Source: Amoebidium appalachense
Lineage: Eukaryota; Ichthyosporea
Assembly (NCBI GenBank): GCA_963693365.1
Contig: CAVNZM010000014.1
Span: 5,518,001-5,582,000 of the forward strand
DNA length: 64,000 nucleotides
Reading direction: 5' to 3'
Within the stretch, counting starts at the first letter, position 1. Each line of letters starts with the position of its first letter. Under the pieces are notes generated by a model. The model did no database searches and was not told where the DNA came from. It worked only from the letters and a program-made list of their open reading frames with translations. This document shows positions 1 to 13,322 of the stretch, piece after piece. The position numbers were made by a program, and so were the translations under genes.

Positions 1-648
1 CGAACAAAGCTGACGGTATAAACATTAGAAATCTTTGATAACCACACCAAAGGCCAAAAAAGGACCAAAGCTGAAGACCTATGAAGGAAGCTACATAAGA
101 AAATGCCCTCAAATTCGTACTCTGGCACATTGACAAATTTATCAAGGGTCAGTGAAGGTAATGAACAAGCAAGAGATAGTTTGGTTTTTATTATTTAATT
201 ATCTGTGATAGGAGCCAGGTCGAAGGCCCAAATACAGGATATATAATACCCACATGTACTAATTATTAGTCCCCACATATACCAAACATTTGTTGCTACA
301 ATATGGGAACCCCTCAACTCTACATAACTGTAATGCTTACCCAGGCCGGGGCCAACACGGTGTCTTCTTCCAGGCACCATCCGAAATATACACGCCGTGA
401 CATAAAAAAAAATGTTTCTGTTCAAAGGGTAGTCTCAGAAGACAAAAAATGTTTCATTGATATGGGCAACAAATATAAACTGGACAAAAGCCCTCTTCGA
501 TCAAAGCAGGGAAAACCAACAAACATCGGGGAAGCTTGCGAGGTATAAATCTTTGGTACTTTGAAATTGTTAAGAGCGGTAAATAGGGCCGCGAGTCTAA
601 GCTCCACATATCAATTAGTTATGCTCTATGATCTTATTACAGTGCATA
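1..648. other. Leading stretch with no gene seen
   Basis: AT-rich sequence with only short open frames (up to 81 codons) on either strand. None shows a family signature or a convincing splice pattern. It could be the flank of a gene outside the window. Confidence 0.5.
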
Positions 649-706
649 TAATAATAATAATAATAATAATAATAACTTAATAATAATAATAATAAAAAAT
701 AAAAAT
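649..706. repeat. (TAA)n microsatellite
   Basis: An interrupted run of ATA/TAA triplets that degrades into A-rich sequence. It is followed by a short unique stretch and then a poly-C tract. No coding potential. Confidence 0.85.
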
Positions 707-762
707 AAAAACTGTCTCCTAGTGTTGCACGCAAGTCATCCGAAGGGTGCCCCCCACCCTTC

Positions 763-969
763 CCCCCCCCCCCCCCCCCCCCCCCCCTCCCCCTCCCCCC
801 CACACACACCAAGAAAAAAAAAGTGGGAGGTAGGAGAGGGGATACATACACATGTGAAACCCGCTACCCAACCTATTCGTAGACTTAAACATGACACCAA
901 CAAGTGGAGGGTAAGAAAACAGCCCAGAGACGGGGAGAGAGGAGAAAGAGAGAAGTGCGTAGAGAGACG

Positions 970-1023
<54 letters not shown>

Positions 1024-1026
1024 CGC

Positions 1027-1080
<54 letters not shown>

Positions 1081-1108
1081 TGCGCCTGTGTGCGCCACGA
1101 TATATGTG

Positions 1109-1151
<43 letters not shown>
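763..1151. repeat. Poly-C tract and two long (GT)n microsatellites
   Basis: A near-pure C run of more than 20 nt lies around 763-800. A GA-rich stretch follows, then two (GT)n blocks (about 969-1078 and 1113-1151) separated by a GC-alternating segment and a short unique spacer. Open frames reading through here (Cys-Val or Thr-His repeats) are artefacts of the dinucleotide repeat. Confidence 0.9.
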
Positions 1152-1152
<1 letters not shown>

Positions 1153-1239
1153 TTGGGAAGGGGGGAGGGAGGAGGGGATTAGGGCAACCAGCAATTCACA
1201 TCACTCTACCCCCAAACACGACAATGCACCGCAAATACA

Positions 1240-2247
1240 TTACTCCCCCTCCTCCATCCAACTGCACTTCACAGGCCACCGCTCGAACCACCTGTTTATG
1301 TAATCGATAAACCACGCCATATCCGGAGGTGCACCTCCCTCCCTTGCTGCCTGACTGCAGAATTTGGCGTAAAACAACTTCCTCAGCTCCAACATGCGAC
1401 TCAGCCGTGCACGATCAACACTCCCCACTCCAGCAACCGATTCATATCCCTCAACTAGGTAATCCTCGAATTCTTTCGGTCTTGCCTCTGGAACGGGATC
1501 CCCTGCCGGGAGAGAACCCCCCTCTGCAAGCATAGTGGGGCCTAACATAGCCTGTGCCAGGTCGTACTCATACCACCCCAACTGGGCTTGGTCCCAGTCA
1601 AACACCGAAAGAGCCGGTCGGTCTCCATGTTTTCCCTCATGATCAACCAAGAAAAAATTCGAAGCATTGCAATCTCCATGCAGTACACCATAATGCTCCA
1701 CATCACCCACCACTGCTGTATCCTCGGGTGAGATGGGTGTCCCTGCCATGACGCGACTATGAACCTCGTCCCATTCCTGCATTCTCCCTGCAACATCCGG
1801 ATGAGCGCGTGAAAATTCACGTGAGGCGGCGTGAAGACGTGCCAACCAAGCCCCCCATGCCAACACGATTTCCTTGTCTGTCATCCAACGATAACCCAGG
1901 AAGTCGACGGGTGCACCCTCAGCCCATTTCGACACGCAAATTGTAGTTGTTGCATCACGTACAACCCATCCAAGCGATGATTTTGGGTGAACAGGCGCGC
2001 AAACACCCGGAACTTTCTCTGCCACAAAACCCACAAATGCAAGCTCGTCGCTGATGCGTTTATGGTGTGCGCCTGTGGGATCGGGGGTTGCACGCACGGC
2101 GAACTTATCACCCGTTGTGTCATCTAAAGCTACGAATGTGTGGTTTTGAGACTCCTTCAGACGGTCTCCTAGAGTAAGGCCCCAGTGTTCTTTGACCGCT
2201 GAGGCCACTTGCTCCCGCGAAACGGGATGAGTCTCAAAAAGTGGCAT
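1240..2247 (-). CDS. Aminoglycoside-phosphotransferase-family kinase
   Basis: Single uninterrupted frame of 335 residues from an ATG at 2247. The C-terminal lobe carries the family's catalytic Brenner motif HGDCNASN at residues 190-197 (catalytic Asp192, Asn197). A metal-binding DWD follows at 218-220, where protein kinases have DFG. The N-lobe is short, as usual for APH/choline-kinase-like enzymes, and the length suits the family. Known members transfer phosphate from ATP to small hydroxylated substrates such as choline, homoserine, sugars or aminoglycosides; the substrate here cannot be read from sequence. No signal peptide or membrane segment is evident. It has no introns, unlike the other genes here, which fits either an intron-poor host gene or a horizontally acquired one. 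Resistance to a drug should not be assumed. Confidence 0.85.
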   Translation of the reverse strand: MPLFETHPVSREQVASAVKEHWGLTLGDRLKESQNHTFVALDDTTGDKFAVRATPDPTGAHHKRISDELAFVGFVAEKVPGVCAPVHPKSSLGWVVRDATTTICVSKWAEGAPVDFLGYRWMTDKEIVLAWGAWLARLHAASREFSRAHPDVAGRMQEWDEVHSRVMAGTPISPEDTAVVGDVEHYGVLHGDCNASNFFLVDHEGKHGDRPALSVFDWDQAQLGWYEYDLAQAMLGPTMLAEGGSLPAGDPVPEARPKEFEDYLVEGYESVAGVGSVDRARLSRMLELRKLFYAKFCSQAAREGGAPPDMAWFIDYINRWFERWPVKCSWMEEGE

Positions 2248-3529
2248 GTTTGACTACGGGGAGATTTTAACAGTAGAAGGCCATTGAATGCTAAGAAGAA
2301 GGCATATGTTTATACTAATAAATAGGGTAGTCAAGACAATATAAATAGTATATGTAAAGCGCAGAAAGAGGGACGTGTAGTGGTTCGGAAGCTTTGGAAG
2401 CATAACACGAAGATAGGTGCAACACAAAGGTGAGCTGAAAAACTTCGACGGTCGCGGACGGCGACAGAGTTCGAAGTTTTTTTGAGTTCACAAGTTTTCT
2501 TGTTTGTTTTTCTTGTCACGTTTGCGTAAAACTCGTAGCTAACTTTGGGGCATTCCTGGGAATGCATTCTTATCCAATCAGAAAACGGGAAGTTTGGACC
2601 AATCAAAAACAGCTTGAGTCGACTTAGAGACTCAGCTAGAGGCTCAGCCTGAGTAGCAGAGGGGGTGCTTACAAGCGAGTACATATAGACTATATACAGT
2701 AGGGCTGCAAAACATAAACATACACTCAAGTATGATTTACGCATAGGTGTGAAAGCCTTTTCATTTTTTCTTTTCCAGGCTATAAAGACAGTTGAAAATG
2801 ATTGGCAACCAGATCATCACGGCTGATGCTTTAGATAAGCCCTATAAAGTTATTGTTTCTGTTGATCCAATCATGGCTCTGCTGAAGCCTGAAGCCTGAA
2901 GCAGTGGCGCGAAATATTTCCGAGGCGAAGTGCGTGTGTGGGGACACGCGGCTCCACAAAAAGACAAGTACACGACACAGTAAGTCATTTTCTGTTCTTT
3001 CCTGATAGCAAGCTTCCATAGACGCCTTTCTTCTTTTTTTTTCCTTCTCGTCTGTAGCCCACACTTCCTACTCCCAGTGACGCTCTAACCTCTATAGCCT
3101 TACTATGCTTTCAAACTTTTGAACATACAGCGCATACATACACAAGGAGCACCGGTACCGACCGTGCACGTGATTCTGGAGCTCTTCCACCGAGAGTCTG
3201 CCGCAACTCGGTGTATTGATGCTTGTTCAAAGATCTCTTTTGTGAACGAGAAAGCTTGAAAGGTCGTTTTCGTTTCATTTTTTGAGCTTTTTCTGTGACC
3301 AACCCATGCTGTATATATGTTCAAGGTTACATGACCATGCATGAGCCAGGGTCATGTTAATTAGGGTGAAAGAACTGAGAAACCTCAGGGAGAAAACACA
3401 TCGATTTTGAATTGACTTTGCTTTTCAAATTTGCACATATATTCCACATTAGCCTCAGTCACGCTTTAAGACAATAACTTTTTTTTATTATAGGTTTGCT
3501 GTTGCTAAACATACACCATTGCCTCTTTT
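2248..3529. other. Intergenic region between the kinase and the duplicated locus
   Basis: About 1.3 kb between a minus-strand and a plus-strand gene, so it should contain both promoters. Only short frames with no recognisable domain are present. I see no clear TATA element or repeat structure. Confidence 0.5.
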
Positions 3530-4632
3530 TCATAGAGTTTTTTGAAGGTGTTCTCCAACTGTGCACTTAAATACACGTTTTACGAAAATTATGAGCGACT
3601 CCGAGCCCGACCTCTCCCAAGGAGAGCCAGATTTTTCAAACGTTTACATGCCTGTTTCCATGGCTAGCCCAGTTTCAAACTGGACCCACTCCCCTACAAC
3701 AGCTGCAACAGAGAAATCTTCGTCTCTCCCCACTACAACGGAAAACCCTTCATTCCTCCCCGCCACAACGTTAACAAAAACTCCTTCCTCCGGCCCGACC
3801 AACAAGGAAAAAAACGAAAGAACTCTGCCCGATGTTCCCAAGAATCTGCGCTACAACGTCGAAGCTCAATCTTTGTCTGCCAAGGTTGTTAACCTGACCG
3901 AAACGAAGCTGAAGAAGGTCAATGACGAAATCGAGAACAAGGTGGGTCATGTACATGTCCGAATGTCCTGTTCCCCTTGTCTTTTTTCTAAATCAGAACT
4001 TCAAATTCTTTTTTATCTTTTGTCCCCCAGTATCCTTCTTCTTCTTCTTTTGTGGCGCTGATTTATTCTTCATTTTTTCCTTTCAGCCTGAAAATTTCAA
4101 GGTATCCATTTTCCTTTCTCGATAACATATTACATATTATGCTATGATCAATTTCTGATCCAATTTCTTTCTTTCTTTCTTTCTTTTTTTTTTTTCCCCT
4201 TTCTTTCTTTCTTCTTTTTTTTAAAAAAAACACCTTACCCCCCCTACTTTTTCCAGGCTCCTCTCCTTCTTCTTCCAACGGTTTGTGTTTTCTCTATTTT
4301 TCTTTGGTTCATCCATCATCATAAGGCTTTCAATTCAAGTCAACAGTAGAATTATTATTGTCGTTTAGTGTTGTTACAGTAACTGTTGAAATTATCATTG
4401 TTTACCTTTGAAAATTCGTCGTCCTTTTTTTTTTTTTTTTCTTTTCTTTTTTTTCTTTTTTTTTTTGGGGGGGGGGGGGGGGGGGGAGCGGGGAGGGGGG
4501 ATGGTTGGTTCTGCGTAACATAATTATTGTAGCTCCATTAGGCCTGCTGGCAAAGTGGGATATCAAAAAGGTTGCCATAAGCAACACTCTAATCCACTCT
4601 TTCTTCCTATGCAGTCGGGTGGCGGCAACGAA
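3530..4632 (+). repeat. Segmental duplication, copy 1
   Basis: About 1.1 kb that recurs at 5612-6713 with scattered substitutions and small homopolymer-length changes. It covers the first three exons and introns of the downstream gene. Similarity stops within exon 4 after the bases encoding Gly-Gly-Gly-Asn-Glu, where the copies continue into unrelated sequence. Confidence 0.9.
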
Positions 4633-4968
4633 GAAGCACTCATATGCAACGCAGAAGCACTCATATGCAACCCCCACCTGCCTGCACTAGAATACCCCGG
4701 TTCCCCTGCTGCTCCTGCCCCCGATGCTCTACACGGACACCGGCGTGCCAGAAAAGAAACAAAAGGTAGATGCGTTCTCTGCTTTAGGAACAAAGGGGAA
4801 CGCCACCAGACACATACCTGCTGCATCAAGTGTAATGTGTTTCTCTGCAATGATCAAACACGTGCATGCTTCGAAAACCACATCACATATGGTGTTCCTC
4901 CACGCACACGCACCCAAGTCAACACAAACACAGGCCCGGTACGATCACGCAGAAACACTACACGTTAA
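3591..4968 (+). CDS. Chimeric gene: duplicated N-terminus joined to piggyBac-like C-terminal Cys-rich domain
   Basis: Predicted exons 3591-3941, 4087-4101, 4257-4280 and 4615-4968, all joined in phase 0, give 247 residues. Exons 2 and 3 are microexons of 15 and 24 nt with proper AG/GT borders. Exon 1 is a Ser/Thr/Pro-rich acidic N-terminus starting MSDSEPDLS, followed by a basic/acidic helical stretch. Exon 4 leaves the duplicated segment and encodes a Cys/His cluster with C-x2-C, C-x2-C and CxxxxxxxCF spacing (residues roughly 185-225). This resembles the C-terminal DNA-binding zinc domain of piggyBac transposases. The DDD catalytic core is absent, so it cannot be an active transposase. An 18-bp piece around 4632-4670 is doubled at the junction. 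The stop lies in a TTAA, piggyBac's target site, which may be coincidence. Alternatives are a pseudogene or a DNA-binding fusion protein. Confidence 0.55.
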
Positions 4969-5611
4969 AGTACCTTCTGCCCACTGGTTAGTTTCTGTAC
5001 ATTGCGCAACACTCATTTGTCGTTTTCGGATTAGGGGTGATTTGTTTGGTTTTTATTCGTTTCTTTGAAACTGTTTGTGGTAACTAGATGCTAAAAGGGT
5101 TATTTGAAGTGTGTGTACCGAAAGAAACGAATTTGAAAGATGATTCAATGTTTCTCAAACGAAAAATGCACCTGTGGTGCAAAAGCAACAACGTGAACGG
5201 TATTAAAGTATGCATCTTTGGCACGCATTTGTAACAAGTTTGCCGTTTTTCATGGCTCAGGCCTATGGTCTCCCTGTGCCAGAACCCGTAAAGTGCAAAA
5301 TAAGCCATACCAACAAGCACTCCGAGAAATTATTGTAGTCATGGGGTGCGCAAACACACAAAGTTATCCGTAAATCGATGCTCGAAATCGTTGAATGCCT
5401 ACCATTACTTACTAAGCCATTACCCCACTAAGAATTTTTCTACGGTTTTTTTGTGATGTGCTTGTTCCCTGTCACGTCAGGGTAAAATGGTGAGAAAAAG
5501 AGAGTAACACGTGCAAAACTGACCCTGCGCCAGGCGGTTTTATATGATGACGTCACTAAGTACTCCAGTTGGAGTATTTATCGATTCGGGTCGGTTCAAT
5601 AAACCATTGCC
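4969..5611. other. Spacer between the duplicated loci
   Basis: About 640 bp with no supported gene. It holds the 3' flank of the chimeric gene and presumably the promoter of the next one. Short frames are not conserved between copies. Confidence 0.5.
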
Positions 5612-6530
5612 TTTTTTTTTTTTTAATAGAGTTTTTTGAAGGTGTTCTCCAACTTTGCACTTAAATACACGTTTCACGAAAATTATGAGCGACTCCGAGC
5701 CCGACCTCTCCCGAGGAGAGCCAGATTTTTCAAACGTTTCCATGCCTGTTTCCATGGCTAGCCCAGTTTCAAACTGGACCCACTCCCCTACCACAGCTGC
5801 AACAGAGAAATCTTCGTCTCTCCCCACTACAACAGAAAACCCTTCATTCCTCCCCGCCACAACGTTAAACAAAAACCCCTTCCTCCGGCCCGACCAACCA
5901 GGAAAAAAACGAAAGAACTCTGCCCGATGTTCCCAAGAATCTGCGCTACAACGTCGAAGCTCAATCTTTGTCTGCCAAGGTTGTTAACCTGACCGAAACG
6001 AAGCTGAAGGAGGTCAATGACGAAATCGAGAACCAGGTGGGTCATGTACATGTCTGAATGTCCTGTTCCCCTTGGCTTTTTTCTAAATCAGAACTTCAAA
6101 TTCTTTTTTATCTTTTGTCCCCCAGTATCCTTCTTCTTCTTTTTTTGTGGCGCTGATTTATTCTTCATTTTTTCCTTTCAGCCTGAAAATTTCAAGGTAT
6201 CCATTTTCTTTTTTCGATAACATATTACATATTATGTTATGATCAATTTCTGATTCAATTTCTTTCTTTCTTTCTTTCTTTTTTTTTTTTTCCCCTTTCT
6301 TTCTTTCTTTCTCTTTTTTTAAAAAAAAACCCTTACCCCCCCTACTTTTTCCAGGCTCCTCTCCGTCTTCTTCCAGCAGTTTATGTTTTCTCTATTTTTC
6401 TTTGGTTTATCCATCATCATAAGGCTTTCAATTCAAGTCAACAGTAGAATTATTATTGTCGTTTAGTGTTGTTACAGTAACTGTTGAAATTATCATTGTT
6501 TACCTTTGAAAATTCGTCGGTTTTTTTTTT

Positions 6531-6561
<31 letters not shown>

Positions 6562-6713
6562 GGGGGCGGAGGGGGGAGGGGGATGGTTGGTTCTGCGTAA
6601 CATAATTATTGTAGCTCCATTAGGCCTGCTGGCAAAGTGGGATATCAAAAAGTTTGCCATAAGCAACACTCTAATCCACTCTTTCTTCCTATGCAGTTGG
6701 GTGGCGGCAACGA
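5612..6713 (+). repeat. Segmental duplication, copy 2
   Basis: Counterpart of 3530-4632, in direct orientation. Differences include one extra A in exon 1 near 5868 (TTAAAC against TTAAC), a changed donor at exon 3, and different lengths of the T-then-G homopolymer block in intron 3. Confidence 0.9.
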
Positions 6714-6869
6714 AAAGCGAAAGAGTCTGATTAGGCTCAAGGACTCTTTCAAAGATGCCTGGTCGGCTGCCCAGGAACTCAAGAAGAAAACCACGACAAT
6801 AGTGCTCACCGGTGAAGAGGGATCAGGTCAGTAAACCCATTACTCCCCCCCCCCCCCCCCCCCCCCCCC

Positions 6870-6900
<31 letters not shown>

Positions 6901-6983
6901 ACCCCCACCCCCCTCTCTCCCCCTCCTCCTCCCGCCACCCGCCCGCCCCCCCAACACACGCGCGCGCGCACACACACACACAT

Positions 6984-7068
<85 letters not shown>

Positions 7069-7686
7069 CACACACGTGTACACAATTACTGCCCTGCCCC
7101 ATATCCAGGTAAACGAGATGAAGTGCACCGTGATGTGATATTCATGTGTCACTTTCAAAGTCATTGTCACCGTTCAACTACCCCCTATCCAGCTCATTCG
7201 TAAATCCCTTCCCATTTCCACTGGTGTCCTTCTGAAAGGTCCTTTGCCTTTTCTGATATTTCGTGGGACCATTTGCTAGGTTTTGTCACGCTGAACAACA
7301 TTAACTCGCCGTAATTGTTAACCCCTTTTGCACCATACGTTACCAAGTTACCGGCCTTGCTGTCAATTCATGGTTTACATCCCCACTGCCGTTAAAGAAA
7401 GTTTTCAGTGACTACTGTGTATTTTGTGGCCTATTCAAGTGTTCTATTCGTGTGCCTCTAAGGTCCTTGGGCCGACACTTACCACCCTTACTGCCATAAC
7501 AGGCAAGACGACCCTAGCTAACCAGCTCAGCACTACACCGACCTACCTTGAGCGTCTTGGGCTGGACATTTCCTTATATGGCAAGTGGCCACTGCCGGTG
7601 GGTGGGGGCACGGAAGCAGTCAGCAAGATGCCGATTGTTCTGGAAATGAGCAGCGAACAGCGCCAAGACCTATACTTTGGTTGCTA

Positions 7687-7717
<31 letters not shown>

Positions 7718-8030
7718 TTTTTTTTTTATGTACACAACTTTGGAAGCGGGGATTTGAAACACGGATTTATATGCTCCCTCACGCACAGCCACAAACACCA
7801 ATTTACCTGGTGTACGGGTTCTAGAAATTCTATGTTTGTGTCTCCATCGGTTAATCGAGCTGAACTTGGATCATTAAGTTATCAATGACCACCTATATTT
7901 TTTATCCCCCCCTCCCCCCCCTCCCCCTCCCCTCCCCCCTCCCCCCCACCCCCTCTTTGCCTTTCTGGCAGTGTTCCTGTGTCCCTCCTTCACTTCGACC
8001 CACACTTGCTTGCAAAACCTAACACTTCCC

Positions 8031-8080
<50 letters not shown>

Positions 8081-8393
8081 ATACGCACAGATACAGATAC
8101 ACAATCCATCAAAACTGCCACCCCATAACTCACCAAGCCATCCATTCCTCTCGCTTATTTCTAGTATAACTACTCAATGCCGTTTTGTAAAGGCATAACA
8201 AACGGGAAAAAGGCAAAGGACGCAATTCTTAAATCTAACTCTCATTGTGTAGAGAAATATCCATTGTAATTCGTGCCGGCCAAGACACAAAGATGCTGCC
8301 ACCCTACCTCGTGCCTGCAAACCCCCAGACTCCGGACAACATATCTGAACTGATATAAAAGCACACAACTTCGCAAATGGTTGAGAAGGTAGC

Positions 8394-8429
<36 letters not shown>

Positions 8430-8558
8430 ACCCACCCACCCACCTCCCCCCAAATCCACAATATTCTTCTACCACCTCCCCCTGCCCCCACCACCTCCCT
8501 TCACCCAAATACCAACCAAAAATGGGAGGTTCAAGTTATTTTCCATGGGGAGTCCGAA

Positions 8559-8589
<31 letters not shown>

Positions 8590-9238
8590 GAAAAAATTCT
8601 GGCCTCAAAAAGCCCCCCCCCCCCCCCCCCCCGTCCCTTTTTTTTCCACTGGCTTTTGGGAAGGGGGAGAGGGGGGAGGGGGGGGGAGGGGGGGGGGGAG
8701 GGGGGGGGCAGGGTGTGCAAGAATAGGCGCGGGGGGGGGGGGGGGGGGAAGGGAGGAAAGGAAGGGGGGCTAGTGATGGGGGGAGGGAAAATTTGAGCTT
8801 AAGGGCAGAGAGGGAGGGTGGGTTGTGGGGAGCATCAAGGAGAGATAACGAGTTCTTTCTCTCAAAGTGTCACAGATCAACCTATAATTGGACGAATAGG
8901 GCCACATGATATTATAAAGTTTAACCCCTACACTAAAAATTTTCGTCGCCTCACCCACTATGCAGGTAGTGGTCATCCACCCACTCCCATGCCTGTGGGG
9001 TTGCTACAAGATTGTCGACCTTCCCGTGTGGAAGGAGGTGGATGGGTAGAGGGAGGGGGAGCAGTTCACCGACTTGCAGACTGTATCATACAGGCGGGAG
9101 CAAGGGGGGTCAAACGTAGAGGGTTGTTGGTGACGATGGAGTGTTTGGACATGAGCAAGAGGAACACAGACACGAGTCTCGTGCTAATGTCTGTCTTCAA
9201 GGCCACAAACCTGGAAAGGGTAAACAGTGAACCCCCCT

Positions 9239-9322
<84 letters not shown>

Positions 9323-10246
9323 CACCCCCAAACCCCCAACCCCACGAAGCCCATCCCCCTACCCTATCCCCAAGCACCAAAATGGGCAAAAAGGCATGCT
9401 GTGGGGTGGGGGGAGGAAAAGGTTTTACTGATCACCCTTTCAGCGACCCCCTCCCTCCCCCCCCCCCCCCCCCCCCCCTCCTCCTTCTCCCCCCCCCTCT
9501 TTTACGGCTTTACCCAATTCCAACCACTCCTTTTTCATCTCCACACCTCTCCCTATATATAGCTATGTGATGTAGTTACGGTGATTACGTTTAGGTTTTG
9601 ATTTTAGCATTATATGTAGATGATGATGTGTGGTATTCAGCTAGAGCACTGTCGGTGCTGGGTGGTATGTGCACACACACACACACACATGTGTGCTCGC
9701 ATATGTGCTCCGGTGAGCATACACCTAACCGCTCAACCCCCCCCCCCCCCCCCTCCCCCCCATCCCCCTACCTAACACTACGACGATGTTATCATAGTGT
9801 GAGAGAGCGTGAGAGTACAAGTTTTTATTAGTAGATCTGGCAATACTCCATAGTATCATAAAACACGTTTCTGGATGTTTTGCGCAACATTAAGATTTGT
9901 TCTCGCGATGTTTTGTATCGTCCATATAGAGATTGAGACTATGTACAATGTCTATCAATCGAAGAGGGCTGTTTGAGATTCGGGTGTGCAGGTTCTCTGG
10001 ATAGGAGGGAATGTGCAAGAATGTTTCCACGATAGCCCTTTTTTCTGTGCGCCTTCCTTTCTTTATATATACGCGCGCGTGTGTGTGTGTGTGTGTGTAT
10101 GTGTGTGTGTGTGCGTGCGTGTGTCCGTGTGTATGTGTGTGTGTGTGTGTGCGTGTGTGCATTGATATATGATATATCATTACCACTATTGAACGGGGGG
10201 GAGGGGGGGGGGGGGGGGGGGGGACAAAATTATTTTTTTTTTTTTT

Positions 10247-10278
<32 letters not shown>

Positions 10279-10565
10279 CCAAAATTTTTTGTTGGAAGGT
10301 GGGGGTTGGGGGGGTGGGGTGGGGGGGGAGCTCATGCTGCTGTCTTCCTGTTTATGTGCCATACACTATAAAACATACACCGGCTTGAAGGTATTTGCGG
10401 TGAAGACTGAGTAACTTACTCCTGAATATTTTTCTTGCCAGTATGCAGTCCAATTCAACAACACTGCCGCCAAATCAAACAATCTTGGAACCACCACCAC
10501 ACCACCAACAAAAACTTCTCAAGGTTTACCCCCCTCCCCATCTCCCCCCCCCCTCCCCCTCCCTC

Positions 10566-10596
<31 letters not shown>

Positions 10597-11348
10597 AAAA
10601 AAAAAAACACCTGCAAGCTCACTTGGCGCTAAATGCTATTACCGCCTGCGAGTAACTGGTGCCTTTCCTTTTCAACGACTCTCAAACCCATTACTTTACT
10701 CAGACTATGGTACACAACAAGGCGACATATCTCATAGCTCGCACTATACAGAAAGGTTACCTTAAGAAAAAGATTTGGTGTGTCGTCACCGCGTGCGCGC
10801 ACGTGGGTAGTGTGTTTGCCCACATGTGTTGGTATTTCCAGTTACTTAGATTGTTTTTATTTTGATTTCTTTTCTTGTTTTTTTTTTTTTTGGAGGGGGG
10901 GGGGGGGGGGGGGGAGGGAGGTAGAGAGGGGGGGAGGCAGGGAGGGAGGGGAGGGGGGAAGGGGGTTAAGGCAGGGAGGGAGGGAGAGGGGGGGGGGGGG
11001 GGGGAGGGGAGGGGGAGGGCAACACTGTGCCACGTCGGTTTGGCGTGTAGATCATTATTATTCCGATTGAGTATAATGATTATCGTTATTGTGTGTGTGT
11101 GTGTGTGTGTGTTTTGATTCATTTTGGGGGGGGGGGATGGGGGGGATGGGGGGGTAAAGGGGTAAGGGGCTGGCTTGTATCCACACGTGTGTGTGTGTTT
11201 GTGGGGGGTGGGGAGGGGGAGGAGGGGGAGGGGGGGAGGGGGATCAGTGATCGTGACAAGGGAACAAAGTCAAGGGAAGAACGTTCACGAGGGTGACTTG
11301 GGGCAAGGGGAGAGGGAGGGGGAAGGGGGGGGGGGGGGGGGGGGGGGG

Positions 11349-11395
<47 letters not shown>

Positions 11396-12366
11396 TATTA
11401 AGGGGGTAAGGAGAGGGGGAAGGGGGGGTTTGAAACGCCTGTAGTAGATATCTGGCATTCAACATGGTATTTCTCACAAACTGAACTTGAAAGCGATCGT
11501 GTTGTTTATAAAGTTTACTGTATCATACGTACGCGTAGTCAGTTGATTCTATTTGTATACAATCATACGTATTTTCTGACAATCTGATCTATATTCCTAC
11601 TTTTTTTATTGTTTTTTTTTGTATTCGTAATCCGATTCGCTCATAAAGTGCATCCTCGTGGTGTTCTCTCACAAGCTGTTTGGCCATCTTGCGAGAGAAC
11701 CAGTCGTATAGTAGTTGTATTCTCTCACATGCTGAATGTGGTGTATTCTGATCGCATCATTAAAATGCTGAATACCAAGTTCATCCCTTTCAATTGCTGG
11801 ATACCAATCTTATTCTTTTAACTTAGCTGGTTAGAAATTGTATTCAATTATAACTAGTTTACATGCACGAATATTACCTTAATCTCTTGATATCCTAAAT
11901 GCCAAATTCTCCCTCCCTCCCGCAACTTGAACTAATCCTGCTTCATCAGATTTTCATACAAACTGACAACACAGCATCACTGTTGCAAACTGAAAATCAT
12001 TTGAAAGCTTTCATGTCCTCGCAAACTGAATAAAAACGGAGTACTATGTATTATGTACTTGTTTTGTTCATACTGCCACACACTGTGCTCTCAGCATAAC
12101 CTATAACTTATATGCATACTGATTGTTTCTTCTAGCAGACCATGGTGAGAGTGCATCAAACCAATCATCACAACCCCGTACCAAACCTCCAAGACTATTG
12201 CTATTGTCTGCAAAGTAAGCGACCCCCTCCCTCTCCCCCCCCCCCCCCCCCCCCCCGGTGCGCGTGTGTGCTTTGGTTGGGCCGGATCTGTGGGTGGGTA
12301 GGTGGTGGTAACCTTTTCTTTTTCTTCTCTTATCTTTGTGTGTGTGCGGGGGTTGGGGGGGGGAGA

Positions 12367-12399
<33 letters not shown>

Positions 12400-13288
12400 G
12401 GGCAGCAGAGAAAAGGCAAACTTCATCGAAGTCACGGATGTGTGCCGATTCGTAAAAGTTGCAGGCTGGGGAGAGAAAACAAGTGAGTCAATAAATCCGG
12501 AGTCAAGTGGCGGGTGGAATATTTTTTTAATATTGGGCCCAAGGGGACCGGGAGGGCTTAAAGAACATATTAGTTCAAAAATGAATTGCTGATATTCATC
12601 CAATCACAACTGTTACAGGAAAGCACACGATGCTGAACCCGCCAGTGGGCATGGCCGGCGCAAAGAAGACAGAAACGTGCGCACCAAGCTTGAGTTTTGA
12701 TATGAATAAGGAAAGAAACATATACTATTTGATTGGTGCTATCAAATTTCTGTATGTATGGCGGCTGTAAGCTTTGTCTATTAAATTTTAACCAATAGCC
12801 CCCCCCCCCCCCCCCCCCCCCCCCCCATATTTGAGTATTGTTGAACTGTTTAACCAACGGTAAAGCGGCATGTGGTCGGATCTTTCAGTATTTTAAATCT
12901 TCTTTTCTTTTACAAAGTTTCTCTTTTCCCATTTTCGCTGTCATTTTCGCTTTAACGGTTTTTTTTTTTTAAACCCCCCACCAGGCCAGTCCCCCCCCCC
13001 TCCCCCCGCCCCATTATTAAGGGTATTGTTGAAACGGTTTACCAATTGTGAATGACATAGTATTATCTGGATGTCTTTTTCGTTATTTTAAATCGATTCC
13101 TTTCTTTTGTTTTCCTTTCTCTTTTCCCAATTTTGATTTCTTTCCTTTTTCGTTTTTTTTTTTTTTTTTTTTTTTGGCAAGTCATATCCCCATCAGGCCA
13201 GCCTTTTTAAAATAAAAATAAAAAACCACACAGTGATGTTTATAGCCAGACCCCCCCCCCCCCCCCCCCCCCCTCCCCCCCCCCCCCC

Positions 13289-13322
<34 letters not shown>

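Noticed and set aside
1240-2247. Bacterial contamination or resistance cassette
   Set aside because: No flanking bacterial genes, integron or insertion sequence; the surroundings share the window's eukaryotic repeat character.
6520-6566. TTTTGGGG-type telomere
   Set aside because: It is one T-run and one G-run, not an iterated TTTTGGGG repeat, and it is internal.
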